From Lanius collurio (taxonomy: Eukaryota; Chordata; Aves; Passeriformes; Laniidae): DNA of 64,000 nt. The position numbers were made by a program, and so were the translations under genes. The stretch is from the NCBI GenBank assembly GCA_020086605.1, contig JACBWW010000003.1, positions 59,011,923-59,075,922 of the forward strand, in the 5' to 3' direction. Below the pieces are notes generated by a model. That model saw nothing but the letters and a program-made list of their open reading frames with translations. It made no database searches and was not told the DNA's origin. Below, one piece after another: positions 23,714 to 35,880 of this stretch (positions within the stretch are counted from its first letter, which is position 1; each line of letters opens with the position of its first letter).

Positions 23714-24596
23714 ATGTTTGCAAGGGAAAGAACCAGGGGTGACCTGACTGAGGCCAGGTGCTTTTCAGTGCTGGATGGAATTTCAGCATGAATGGACAAG
23801 GAGAAAACTCCCTCTATCAAGCCAAAGACATGAAGCTTTAAAAAGTGAACCTACTTCTAGCCAGGCATCTCTGGAAGCCAGTATGGCCACACGTGCAATG
23901 CACCCAGCTGCTGGGTCTAAACACAGCAGCTGAGTAAAGAGTCCTGCCCAGAGAGGTCTCACTTCCATTATAAGAGCATCACCAATCTCAGAGATATCTT
24001 GTACTGGGACACATCACTTATAACATGTCTGATCTTCTTTTATTTCTCTGTAATCTTCTCTGGGGTAAACAGAGTGAGAAACAGCCAGAAGCACAGAAGT
24101 GTCTCTCTCTGAGATGTTTTTCACTTCTGCTATGGCTATTGCACGTGCAGCAATGCACATTCCTGCTGGTCCCCTGAAGTGCAGTTGAAAAGCAGGGTCA
24201 CCTCTGTGTTCCACACAGCACCCACTGCGCAAGAAGTGCTCAGCTGCCATTGTAGAGTTTAATGAAAGAACCTCTGTAACATCATTACACAGCAAGGACA
24301 ATACATCCCTTCCTGTCTTTCAGGATTAATTGGAAAACACAGGCAAGTTGTAACTCACGCCTAATACAACATTACTTACAAATATCTCATTGCTAATCCT
24401 GAACTCTGCAATTTCAAGATGCTCATTAATATCTGGGATGTTTCTACTTTTTCTCACAGTAACAGTAACTCACAGGCTATGGACTGCTTTATGCCTGCTC
24501 GAGGTCAGTATGTCCACTTGATTCTTAAATCAAATTTGGCACTAGCACTACTTTTTGTGTTGCATTTTTGTTGGGGGATTTTTGTTGGTTTGTTGC

Positions 24597-24613
24597 TTTT
24601 TTTTTTTTTTTTT
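24597..24613. repeat. T17 homopolymer
   Basis: Seventeen T followed by aacctag; the tract imitates a splice acceptor but no supported exon follows. Confidence 0.9.
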
Positions 24614-26532
24614 AACCTAGCTATAGCAGAAATACCAGCTCAGATGAAATGCTGCCAAAGTAAATCTTAAAGCATGAATTTGTCCAGACAGTAATACAGA
24701 AATACATCAAGACACTCAGAGTCACAGTGAATAAAGGAAGATAGAAATGAGCTCAGAGGAAAGAATTATCTGGATCCACGAGAAAAAACAATCTCCATTT
24801 TAGTGAGCTCTGTCTGCCCTGGTTCCTCTCTAAGAAACTCTGAAGTTCCCTAATCTCTTTCTTGGCAACTCTTCCATATGCTGGTATGCTGTTAGCCCAC
24901 AGCAGGGACACACGTTTCCATGATGCAATTTACTTATTTTTCCTAAGTCCTTCACTTTGTTTGTTTAACTTTGTCTATATGCTTCCCATGGAAATCTCAG
25001 CTTCGATGACAGAATTATTAACAGTGGTGAGGGCTGATGGGGAGTCTCAAGCAGAGTAAACACAAACACATCCTGGGATAGCACAATGTTTGTTATTGCA
25101 TGTGTCATGGTAAAGCTCTATGAAAAGAAATGTTCCACTTCTTATAAAGCCAGTCTCACAGAAAACAAATTTTTCCATCAAGATGTTTGAAGAGGATATG
25201 GTAAACAAGCTTTTTGCCCTAATGAACTGATATTTATTACCACTCCTGTCCAGAAATGTATGTGACACATAGCAAGATTTACAGTCAAAGCATTCAACAG
25301 TCAAGAAAATACCAAAAATGGAACTGCCATTTAACTTTCCACTCCTTTTTATTCCTTCTTCATGGTTACTGTGAAAGACTTTAATGACTTAAAAACAGAA
25401 TTTCCCCACTGGGCCCTTACCCCCTGCATTGTACATAAGACACAAGGGGCACTGACCAGGTAGTTTTTCAAAACTCCAACTCAATGCCACTGTTCAATGG
25501 TAACACTGCATTGTTTTTGTCATGATTTATTCAAACTCTGCACAGTTTGAATTAATTATTCACTTTTTTCTGAGGGCATCATGATTGTCTTTATGTGCTC
25601 CAAAAGGAACCTGTTTTCATTAGACCTCAAGAATATTAATATCCCTGTTTTAAATATAAGGAATTGGAGTTGAGGGTGATATTGTCAAACACATCGTCAA
25701 CTTTGAGAGCCCAGTGTGTTATGCCCATGGATTGATCTTTCTGGATATTTAACATTTTTACAGCACCTCTGTCCACAGTTTGTTACACAGACACTGATGG
25801 ACAGAGTGTTTGTCAAAGAGGAGAGCAGTTTATTGGGATCTTGGCCCAGGACAGCACATGTGAGGAGTCAACTCTCTTAAACAGACATTTCTTGTTGCCA
25901 CTGGTGGTGGGAATCTGTGCTGAATAACCTTGTAATGAAATCTTCATCTGGATTGGGTAAGGCTCTTCAGTCCCTATATTCCATCTGGCCTGTGGATCCA
26001 TGTGAACACCCCAGCAAACGTAATTTATGACTACTTATATATTATAACCTTATATATGACATCCCCAAAATAAATAAACTAAAAGGACTGGTCCATATAA
26101 TCAATTCAGCAGTTGCAAGAATAATTTGTGTTTTCTGTTTACAAGTGCCTTATCTAAGCACAATTTGATCACTTCCAGGAATCTCCTGCCTTGTCATTCC
26201 ACCTAGGATCATTAAATCATAGCCAATTATAATGAAAAAACTTGATTTTCATACATTTAACTCACCACTAACTTCAGCTCCATAAATCTTGTGACCAGTT
26301 CCCATAGATTTCAGCTGAAGATCCCAGTGCTTGACCTTTTTTTTCTGAACCCCACGCCCCAAGTATTACACACCTCATGAAAGAAGACCACTTTGGTCAA
26401 ATTACAATTTACCCATTCTTAAATGAAACTGTGATTCAAGGCTCAATCAGAATCAGATTTGTGCAGGTGGCCCTCTGGTTAAAGAGATAATCTTGTTATA
26501 CAACTTAATTGTTTTACAAGTCTCCCTAACAG

Positions 26533-26588
26533 CCAACCCTCCCGGGGGTGAGACAAGGCTCCTTCCCCTCTTCCTCTGCTCTGTGTTG
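26533..26588 (+). other. Weak candidate exon (56 bases)
   Basis: The acceptor tctccctaacag ends at 26532 and a donor, gttg then gtaaga, starts at 26589. Two frames are open, one reading NPPGGETRLLPLF. An internal gggggtgag could be a competing donor. No family resemblance is visible. Confidence 0.1.
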
Positions 26589-27339
26589 GTAAGAAAATGA
26601 GAGGCTCTGGGAACACTAATAGCATTTTTCTGCTTTTGAGTGCTTGCAAACAAATAGCAGTGTCAGGGATCAGAATCCAAGGGGCCTCTGCTTTGGCACT
26701 TGTTCAGTACCATGGGGAACGGGCTGGATGCAAATCACTACAACACAGCAGAAGAAGCAGAGGAAGGACAAGTTTTAACATAATTAGAACCTGTGGGAGA
26801 ATTCATCTCCTCAGTCTCCAGGAGGGCCACAGAAATTAAGATCTCAGATCTTTGACAGATTCAGGCAATTTTTCAGAGATGAAACACCCCAACAGGAGGT
26901 AAAAACTACAGCTGACACCTGCCTTTCAAGGCAGGAAAGTCTCTTTCTGTGATCTGCTTCTCAGGAAACTTCTCAGGATGGCATATAGCAAAGTACCCAT
27001 TCTTTGGGCTTAATCTTCTTCACATTTCCAGCTGACAAGGGCAAAGCTCCTCACAAACTCACTCAAGAGAAAAGAATATTTAGCACTTGAAGAGCTACTT
27101 ACCTTTGCCTATGCATAATTGCATACAGTGAAATCTGGATCACTACAAAGTGATTGTTTAAGCACACAGAACCTTGGGCTCGGCCCCCTGCTTTTCCACA
27201 GACTTCTTTGCATGACATTGAGAAGTCACATAGGCCCAAAACTTTCAAGTTAGTTAAGAATCTCAGAGTTTAAAAGACTGCTTTCCTCTGGATCCCATTT
27301 CACCTGCACACTTTTGAAGTCAAGGCTTTATCCACTCAG

Positions 27340-27387
27340 CTTCAGCTTCCCCTCTCTAAGTTAAAGGCAGTATTCCCTGATCTTAAG
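27340..27387 (+). other. Weak candidate exon (48 bases)
   Basis: The acceptor-like tttatccactcag ends at 27339 and the donor, taag then gtaggt, starts at 27388. The 48 bases are open in phase 0 and read LQLPLSKLKAVFPDLK. It ends 600 bases before the Kozak ORF at 27988, but no link between them is shown. Confidence 0.12.
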
Positions 27388-27987
27388 GTAGGTCAAGGAA
27401 AATAAGTGAAAAATGATTGGTAACATGCTTGGTAACCCAACAGGCAGCCAGGAGACTGAGGAAGTTCTGCATATTATTTTTAACAGGCATTTAAATTTAC
27501 ATGTAAGCATTACTGCCCAAGATGGCTGGGTGAATTTAAACAAAAATAAAAGAAAAAAATTAAATGAACAATCACGAATTCCCAGAAAATAAGGGGGTCA
27601 TGTAGTTCATGGAAAGGTACTTGCTGTCCTCCACAGTCTGCTCTTCTCAGGCTTACAGCAGTGAACTAGGGAATGTTTTATCCTGTGTTGAAAAGACTTT
27701 ATTTAGTGTTAGTGGCTGCTCTGCAGACACATGGAGCCCACAGGACTTGCAAAAGAAGGAAGAATATGTCACTGCATCCCCTCATGCATTGAGATGGAGT
27801 TTGCTTGACTGATTGGGATTTATGAGAATTAATTAGGATATTTATGTTGGCATTAGCCAAATATACACACAACTCTGTGTTCCTTTCCTTGTAATTCAGT
27901 TTGCCATGGGTGAAAAGGAAATTATTTGTTGTAAAGAGGCTGTCACAGGATAAAAAAGGACTTTGAGTCACCAGGTGAAGACAGACC

Positions 27988-28143
27988 ATGGCTGAAAAGT
28001 GCAGTCCTTCAGAGACTTCGTTTCTGAGATTGAGGGATGCTGTGAGGGAGCACAAACCTCATGAACCCAGACCTAAGGTCTTCAGGCTGCAAGAGAGGGA
28101 GTGCAAGGTGAGCTGCCCTCTTAGACAAGGGCAATGTGATTGA
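27988..28143 (+). other. Candidate small ORF or first coding exon
   Basis: The ATG lies in a perfect Kozak context (acagaccATGGct). The frame runs 51 codons to TGA at 28141. It starts MAEKCSPSETSFLRLRD and is rich in charged residues. After codon 40 there is a consensus donor, caag then gtgagc, at 28107/28108, so the coding exon could end there in phase 0 after the residues LQERECK. The segment is less AT-rich than its surroundings. I do not recognise the protein, no promoter or CpG island is seen, and no clear phase-0 partner exon follows. Chance remains a fair explanation. Confidence 0.22.
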
Positions 28144-29277
28144 ACTGCTCCAAATGAAAATAAAAATGGAGGTTAATGTGACACTTAGCATTTTTCCATG
28201 TTAAATCCTTTCTCCTGCAGGTCTCAGTTTTTCATGATAGGAGCTGTTGTGAGCTGTAGAAATGTACTGTGTTCATGGCACAGGGTCCTGTCCTCTAGCA
28301 TGGACTTGGGCAGTGCTTTAATTAACAGCAATGGTTGCTGTGACCGCCAAAAGAAGAGGAGGCTAGCTCACAGTACCATTTAACATAAAAATTCATTAGA
28401 CCTCAGGAAATGGGACCACAAGTACATAATACTTTATGGACAGATGCTGCTAAGCAGACAGCTCCTCTGACCTGAGGAGATTAATTTAATGCATGTAAAT
28501 GACACTCCCCTTTTAAAGCATCACTCATATGAGCACAGAGCTCTTCTCTATTCTTTTGACTTTGTGCCAGAGGGAGAGGACAGCCAAGTTGCCCAACTTT
28601 AAGAAAAATAGACCTTCAAACACACTATCACCAGATTTCTGCACTAACATATTTTGTAGCAGGGCTGGTAAACCCTAAACCCATGGGCCAATTTGTGTTT
28701 TAATTCATATAGCAAATTGCCTTGTGACAAACTCAGTATTAACTCATTTATCATCTCTGATTTCTGCTCAGCTCACCAGCTACAGCTTTATTTGCCGCTT
28801 AAATGCTGAACTATAGATAGCTTGAGAGGCAGAATTTGAAATGAAAAATGAATGCACCTTATAAACTTAGCACCTTGAGCGGTGATCTTGTCAAGCTTTG
28901 CAAACTAAGTAGAATTGGGTTAGACCTGCACTGAAAGGAGAGCTGTGAAGAGGGAGAGGGGAGAGAAAGCAGAGGGTGACATTCAGCTTTAATTTCACCA
29001 GGACAGAAGGGAGAAGGTTCCCTTGTGTAGCCCTGGGTAAATTTTGAAGAGAAGCCATTGCCTAGAGCAGGTTAATGTTATTAACTTTGGTTTGAAGGCA
29101 TTAGAGGAGAGTTTTGCATTGATGCTTTTTAAGATTGCAGAATGGGGTTTTCCTTCTCCAAATCATGCACTCACATTGCATCCTCCTTTTGCAGTATCTG
29201 CACTCAGACTTGTAGATTCTGACAAGGGAGACAGCAGTGTTCGTGTCTATGGCAATCTGCTGTCCATTTGATGCATC

Positions 29278-29589
29278 TTAGAATCACAGAATTATTTGGG
29301 GTGGAAGGGACATTTAAACCCCCAGTTTAAAAAGTCCAAACCCCCTGCAAAGTGCAGGGACACCTTCCTGGCAGATTGCTCAGAGCCCCATCCAACCTGA
29401 CCTTGAATGTTTTCAGGAGTGGGGCATCCATCACCTCTCTGGGCAACCTGTTCCAGGGTTTCATAATCCTCATTGTGAAAAACATCTTCCTTTTATCTAA
29501 GCTAAGTCCACCCTCCTTCAGTTTAAACCCATTAACCCTTGGCCTATTGAAACAGGCTCTGCTAAAAAGTTTGTTCCCATCTCTGCAGT
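29278..29589 (-). mobile_element. CR1 LINE, 3' end
   Basis: It opens with ttagaatcacagaattattt. The blocks ggtggaagggacattt, gcagggacaccttcctgg, ctctctgggcaacctgttcc and ccttcagtttaaaccc follow in the order expected for a minus-strand CR1. About 310 bases are present, 5'-truncated. The 87-residue forward frame over it is antisense CR1. Confidence 0.96.
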
Positions 29590-32199
29590 TGTGTGCATGT
29601 TTTTTAGTAAAATAAAGGAATAATGCAACTGCTACAAAGCTGAGACACCAGAAACATGCTAGGCTTAAAAAGTAAATAGGTTTGAGTCAAGGAACAAAGC
29701 AAAAAGAAAGAAAAATAAGTATAAAAATGCTGTGATGTCTACAAGCAGATACAAGACTAAAAAGAAAACTATATTATTGCTCAGACAATTATCTTTTTAA
29801 ATCTATTTCTCTTTTTAATATTTATATTTTTACAATGAAATCAGCCTGTTTGCTGTCTGTCTCACATTCTCCCTTCTTAGTCTGATTCCTTCTGCCCTTT
29901 TCTCCTATTGCATTTCAACCTTCTTCAAACACTTTAGAGATGGGAGAGAAAACCTTAAAGACAGAAATTCCCACAAGCTTCCTGATTGCTGGTATCCAGA
30001 AAGAGAAAGGAGAACTGAATGAGTTTCTCCAGTGAGGAAAACCTGTGGTGGGAATTCTCCTGCTGAAATCGTGTTGCACAATGCCAAAATCCTCAAACCT
30101 GTCAGTGCCCAGCCATCAGACAGGCTGCAGGTGCCAGAAGCTACAGGCAGAAGCCCAGATCACTAACTCTGAAAATCAGACTCCTTACAGATAGTGTGAG
30201 AACAACCCCAAGGCTTTTACCTGGTAGGCACTTTGTTGTGTCTATTTGTGCCCTATCCACTGACCAGCTCAACCTCAGAGGGTGCTCTTCCATTTATTTT
30301 GAGTTTAGTTACTGTTAGAAATGAAACTCACCCTCTAGGAATTTTTCACTCATTGTGGGATGAATCTTCACACCTATGCCATGAAAGCAGACTTTCCTAT
30401 AATTTCCTGCTTTCTTTATGATTAATTTCCACTGCTAATCAGCAGAAAAACAAGAAAATGACCTTACAAGAAAGGCTAAAACCTCTAAAGTCCCCAGCTT
30501 TCACTTGAACCTCGATGCCATCTCTGAAGTCTGGCTTCTATTTCCACAAAATTCAAGAGGTCTTCAAATCCCCTGTTGTAGTTCATACCCAGCTGGCCTC
30601 CTTGGCATGCAAACATAAATAAAACAAGAAAATGCTACTGCCCACAAAATTAAAAAGGATTGATGGCCTCAGTAATAGACATGACTCCAATTCTTACCAG
30701 CTTCCTCAGCAAATCAAGTTATGTCACTGAGGTAACTTTACTGCAGTTGCCACTAACAGGAACAGCAAAGTCCTCAGAGAGTTGATCTGGCATAACAGCT
30801 GACACAAAACACATGGGACAATTCATCACAATAAAAACTGCACACAGGTAAATTGCTTTCTCAAATGTCTGGGGACACTCCTCAGAATAGCACAGAACTC
30901 AAGAGAGGAAAAAAAATGCTGAAATATAGACTCTGAATTATTACCTCTCCCAACTCAGAAAATTATAATGGGGTAAACAAGGGAATGCCTCAGTGCACCT
31001 CACCCCAGCGAAGTCACCTATGAAAGTTTGCAAACGCTGATCTGTCTGCCTGAAGAGTGAACCTCAGCAAAATAATGAAATATATTTTTGCAGGTGCAAG
31101 TGAGTTGAAGGGGACACAGAGGTGGGAGGGTTGCTATGGGAAGAAGCAGGAGCAGTTTTCTGGATGGCAAAGGCAGGAGGGAGCCTGAAGCAGGGGAATG
31201 AGACCTCAGGGAAGAGGCAATCCCAGCTGCCTGCTTGAGTAGTTTTCCCCACAGCAGCAAATGCATCCATTTTACTCCACAGCTGCTGCTGAAGCAGTGC
31301 ATGGTGGGGAGAACCCAGACAGTGCTGTGAACTTTTTAGAACACAATAGTGCTGTTTAAATGCTGTAAAATAATGTATTTTATCCTGACAAAACTGGTCC
31401 CCTGTGTAAGAGATGCTGACACCATCATAGGAGGTACAAAAAAGTATCTGATAGCACAATGAGCCCAGAGAGAGAAAGAGAAAGAATGAAGTAATCACTT
31501 TGTAAGCTGTTAAGTGCAGCCCTTACATAAGAGGGTTTTCCTGGGTGAATACATGCCATTTTTCAGTCTTTACCTTCCAGACACTGGAAAATATATAAAT
31601 ATATAAAAAATTCTTAATCATTTTGACTTGACAAAACATGTCTTTCAACTAACCCAAATTCTCCTCAGGTATGCTTTGTCCCTATTATTTGACTTAGCAG
31701 ATAATTACAGACCAAGCCCTCTTGCCTACAGATTTGCATCTTAATGGTGAACTTCTGAAGAGCTCTTTGTCTTTTTTTATCTGTCAAAGAAATCTCAAAG
31801 AATCAGATACTTGTCCATTGAATACAGTCTATGCCTAAAATCTGATTCCACTTTGAAGATCTCAGCCTTTTTCATTATTATTATTATTATTATTATTGGT
31901 CAGGAGTGTGATATTTCACAGTTACAAGTCTGTCATTTTCTTCTGGACAAAAATCAGATTTTCTTATAGCTGTCGTTATCTCCTTAGTACACAAGACATA
32001 CTGAGATATTAGATGTTTATATTTTTTTAAAAGAAAAAAAAATTGGCTTCAGATAGGGAGCGATTTGGTTTGGGTTTACCCATGGAATACCTAAAAGAAT
32101 TATGTGGAGTGACAAATTTGGCTTACAGGATATGGCTTGAGGTACAGAGAAAAGGGAAAGGAAATTTGTGCCATGTTGAGTCCTGGTAATATCCCAAAG
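29590..32199. other. Unique non-coding DNA
   Basis: No gene was recognised. An (ATT)8 microsatellite and short AT-rich runs (near 31590) are the only structure. The 144-residue reverse frame at 31064-31498 lacks any known motif. Confidence 0.6.
31874..31897. repeat. (ATT)8 microsatellite
   Basis: Eight uninterrupted ATT units; likely polymorphic. Confidence 0.95.
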
Positions 32200-32561
32200 C
32201 ATAGAACTGTAGAATCATTAGGGATGGAAAAGACCTCCAAGACCATTGAGTCCAACCACTAACCCTACATTCCCACCCTGCCCAACCCACTTTGTCTCCA
32301 AGCACCACATCCACACGTTTTTGGACACTTCCAGGGGTTATAATTCCACCACTTCCCTGGGCAGCCTGTTCCAACGTGTGGCTACCCTTTCAGTGAAGAA
32401 ATTTTTCCTAATATCAAATTTAAATCTCCCCTGGGACAATTTGAGGCCATTTCCTCAGGTCCTGTCACTTGTTACCCCAGAGAAGAGACCAACCCCCAGC
32501 TGGACACACCCTCCTGTCAGGGAGCTGTAGAGAGCAATAAGCATCCCCTAGCCTCCTTTAT
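32200..32561 (-). mobile_element. CR1 LINE, 3' end (longest copy)
   Basis: catagaactgtagaatcatt opens the tail. It continues with gagtccaaccactaaccc, cttccctgggcagcctgttcc (20 of these bases conserved), tcagtgaagaaatttttcc, tgaggccatttcctc and gagctgtagagagcaataag. About 360 bases follow CR1 order on the minus strand. The 'ccattgagtccaacc' type of tail differs from the 'ccttaaagacca' type at 20988, so at least two CR1 subfamilies are present. Confidence 0.96.
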
Positions 32562-33392
32562 TCACATGCATTAAAAAAATTCCTGCAAGCTCCATTGAAA
32601 GCTCTGTTTGGGACCACTCCTTTCTTTGGATATTGTTTGCATGTGCAGGTGCATCTTGGCAGAGGTGCTTTCCCAGCAATGTCTCCTGGCTGTGTGTTGA
32701 GGAGCAGGCAAACTTGACATGTTTGCTGTGAGCAGCTTTGTTCAAAACTCCCCCCTCGTCACTGCTGATGAAACTAAACAGAACAAAACAAAAACCCCAG
32801 CCGGTTCAGAGAGGCACCAGGTGTCTCACTCAAAACAATCCCTGGATGTAGTATGGAAAAAAATCCCTGAGAAAGCCTGAGCCAAGCATGGATTGGAACC
32901 AGGTCACTTCTGTGAACAGAGGCCTTGAGGGAAAGCTGTGGGTAGCAGGTCAGATCCTTACCTAACAACAGTGTGTCATGCAAATATCAGGCATTTTGTG
33001 CATCTCAGAGAAGACCTGCAAAGCACTTTGCAAAGCACAGATGAAGCCCCATCATATTCAGAAAGGCAATCAGTGCAATTCATAGAGAAAAAAGCTGCTG
33101 AGATATGGAGTTTCTTGGCGGTGGTCACGCATTACCATCAGTCAGCAGTTCTCTGCTATATCATGACTGGTTTCCTGAACCCTTTGAATGCAGACACTGT
33201 AAAGATTCATGCTCTTACCCTGCCATGTTTCTCCTCCTATGAAGATTTCCATGAAAACTTTGTGAGGCACACATGGCAGGCTCTTGCATTCACTGCACAT
33301 CCATCAAAACACCAGGTCTGCCTTTGCAGAGTGATGAGGGCTCCTCAGCGTCTCCAGAAGAGGTCCCACAGCCTTCACTGCTGCACAGCTCC
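32562..33392. other. Unique spacer between CR1 and SINE
   Basis: About 830 bases without repeat similarity. A 156-residue forward frame (32938-33408) crosses it and runs into the SINE tail; no motif was recognised and it is considered a chance frame. Confidence 0.6.
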
Positions 33393-33520
33393 CAGAACCA
33401 CAGAATAATCTGTGTTGGAAGGGACCCACAAGGATCACTGAGTCCAGTTCTTACAGAGATCAGCCCCACAACCATGGCATTATTTACACCATGCTCTAAC
33501 CAGCTGCTAACAGAAGCTGT
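33393..33520 (-). mobile_element. tRNA-Ile-headed SINE with CR1 tail (TguSINE1-like)
   Basis: Read on the minus strand, the 5' half resembles a tRNA-Ile gene. ctggttagagcatggtgt, then aaataatgccatggttg, parallels the tRNA-Ile D-arm and anticodon region (GGTTAGAGCGTGGTGCTAAT). gggctgatctc stands where the B box GGTTCGATCCC should be. It then passes directly into a CR1 3' tail (gggtcccttccaacacagat) ending attattctgtggttctg. That tRNA-Ile/CR1 fusion is the known structure of TguSINE1 from zebra finch, mobilised by CR1 machinery. Both promoter boxes carry several changes, so this copy should be inactive. It is not a functional tRNA gene. Confidence 0.8.
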
Positions 33521-34430
33521 TTAATTTAGTCTCTTAATCAATACATCAGGAATACAAAACTCCAGTTAACTAACCAACATAGGAAGGATTTACAGCAGCA
33601 CTTGGTTCTAAAGATGAATTTTAAACAACCAGACTCTTCCTTGAATCAGAATTTAGACCCAGTCCCTCAAAAGATGAAATTTGTGTTTTCTCCCCTCCCT
33701 TACTGGAACTGAAGTGTGCTGTTGAATCACCAATAAATCAGGATGAATTTAACGATGTTTCTGTCAGTTTTGTTTAAAACCAATGGATAATAATTTTGAC
33801 AATATATTATAAACTGTACTGTCAGATTATTACTCCCAGCTATTGTTTACCATAGCATCACAGATGACTCTTCAGTGATGACAGTGCACAAAACAGGGAC
33901 TCTGCTTCTACCAGCCCCCTCCTGGGGCAGGAGCTGGCACATTCATGCTGGGGGCAGCCAAAAGCACAAACATGACCAGCCAACACAGCACACATTAAGC
34001 TGCACTAATTCACTCTCCACATCTGCCAAGGGTGTGTCTCAAGCCTGGTTGTGTGGTTAGCCCAACATCCCATGGAAAGTTTGTGACAGCAAAAAGAACA
34101 AGCAGCAGGGCTTCCCTGGCTGGTGACAGCGTTTTTGTCTTGGGATCATCCTTCATTGTCTCAAAGGAAACCTGGAGAGAGGCAACACTGGCAACTCCAG
34201 TGAATATAAAGCATTACAGAGGGCTCACCAAGACCCCCATTATTCATACATCTCCCCTAGCTGCTACCTCTTCCCTTTAAATCTTCATTTCAGTACCCCC
34301 AGGCATCCTTGACAGTCTGAATTCAAACCAGGACCAATGTAACAGATAACAGAATACAAGTCTCTAAGTACATTTGTTCAAACTAATTCATTCCCTTTTG
34401 TGTCCTTGACACTGAGATAGGGTGGAAGAA

Positions 34431-34453
34431 AATGTGTCATTTGATGACACATT
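34431..34453. repeat. Perfect 10-base-arm hairpin
   Basis: aatgtgtcat and its exact reverse complement atgacacatt are separated by ttg. Probably a chance small palindrome. Confidence 0.6.
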
Positions 34454-34970
34454 ACTTTTCCCCATCTCCATCCATCTTCCCCAATGCTTATTCAATAGTT
34501 ACATGACTTGAATTCATCACATCAAGTGTACACTAAAATTGAATTAGAACAATTTGAGTCAGAAAGCATACAGATGCTCATATGTTTCCCATAGCTAAGG
34601 ACATCCTGTTAGAGTTGCACAGCTGCAAATTTTGAAACATTTAAAAAGAAAATTGCTTTACATGGGAGAAGGAAGGAGAGGAAAGATGCCTGATTTTAAA
34701 CAGTTCATTTTCTACATTATGCTGTTTGTTATATTTTTTAAGTTTCAGAAAGGAGAATGCTGGGAAGAAAGTAGGAAAATTCCATTAGTGTCTCCATAAA
34801 GGGTTTTTAAAATGTTCTGAAAAGCATTTTAACACTGAAAAACATTCTTCTAGACACATTATGCAGGAACAAATTAGGCATATTCTTAGTCCACCGAGAA
34901 TTTAAAATAGAATTAAAGAACACATGTTTACAGAGGCTTTAAGAAAGAGATTTCTAATCAAATGTAGATT

Positions 34971-34984
34971 AAAAAAAAAAAAAA
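34971..34984. repeat. A14 homopolymer
   Basis: Fourteen A after aatgtagatt; no retrocopy seen upstream. Confidence 0.9.
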
Positions 34985-35826
34985 TCAGCATTAGGATAAG
35001 ATTCTCAGCTGGTGCAAACTGGGCAAACTGGGGGTGAGACTCCAGCTATGAATTCCTGATCAATTTCAGTTGTCATTTTTACAGGTATTTGAGTGAGGGA
35101 CAGATAACAGATCTACTGTTTATTTAATGGCATAAGGAGCTGACCAAAGGCAGAACACAGAAGAATACACTAAGCCGAATACCATGGAAATGGACCTGAG
35201 AGTAAACATTATTTGCAATCAAGTTCTCCTCCTCATAACTTCATGGCTCTATAACAGAGAGATACTGCAGTAGTAAACCTGATGCAAGGTTTGTCTCAAT
35301 GGGCTTTACTTTGAGCCTTCTCCACTTCAAGGAAAATGGGGATCCCACTTTGTTTTTTCGCATGTTCAAGCCTTTCCCTCAGTATTGTGTCTGTGAGCAA
35401 GGGTGTCATTTACTTCTATCATTTCCAAGATGCTGACACATTATAATCATCTACCTATAGCTTCTAATACATTTAGTATTGCATACATATAAATAGCAGA
35501 GTATCAAAGCATTCTTCTTGCATAATTTCTGATTTGTGCTACACAGAATCACTGTCAGGAGAATGCAGGTGAAAATCTTAGCTTTGCCAGAAACAATGGC
35601 TCTTTTGTCCTTGTTTTCAGAGGTAGCACAAGAGAAAAGGTGAAAAACTTCATTTCAGCTCTCTGCAGGAAAAGTGCTGTGGAGTTATGCTGTCTTTCAT
35701 GATATTTGTCAGTGTGTTTCCTTCTCACAGGCTGCAAGTAAAGGAAAAGGTTGAAAAACTGAACAGGCTGGAAACCTGTGGGAGTCACCAGCCCTTTTAG
35801 CCTTTTTACTCTTCCAGCCATCTGAA

Positions 35827-35880
35827 CAGCTGGCTGAATACCCATTTACTTCCAGGAGTAAATGGGTGTTCAACCAGCTG
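35827..35880. repeat. Hairpin with 24-base arms and 6-base loop
   Basis: Arm 1 (35827-35850: cagctggctgaata, then cccatttact) and arm 2 (35857-35880) are reverse complements at 22 of 24 positions. As RNA, one mismatch is a G-U wobble and the other a C-A. The loop is tccagg. The size is close to the terminal part of a microRNA precursor, or to the core of a short palindromic element. No flanking terminal repeats or target-site duplication were noticed, and pairing does not continue beyond the arms. Confidence 0.75.

Larger units (their letters stand above)
23714..29277. other. Unique non-coding DNA with exon-like segments
   Basis: It contains a T17 tract, the weak exon-like segments at 26533 and 27340, and the small Kozak ORF at 27988. 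Purine-rich sequence lies near 28920-28980. No recognised repeat or protein family is present in the remainder. Confidence 0.55.

Noticed and set aside
29352..29615. 87-residue forward open frame
   Set aside because: Antisense reading of the minus-strand CR1.
32246..32530. 94-residue forward open frame
   Set aside because: Antisense reading of the minus-strand CR1 at 32200-32561.
33393..33520. Functional tRNA-Ile gene
   Set aside because: The acceptor stem and B box are degraded and it runs straight into a CR1 tail, so it is a SINE.
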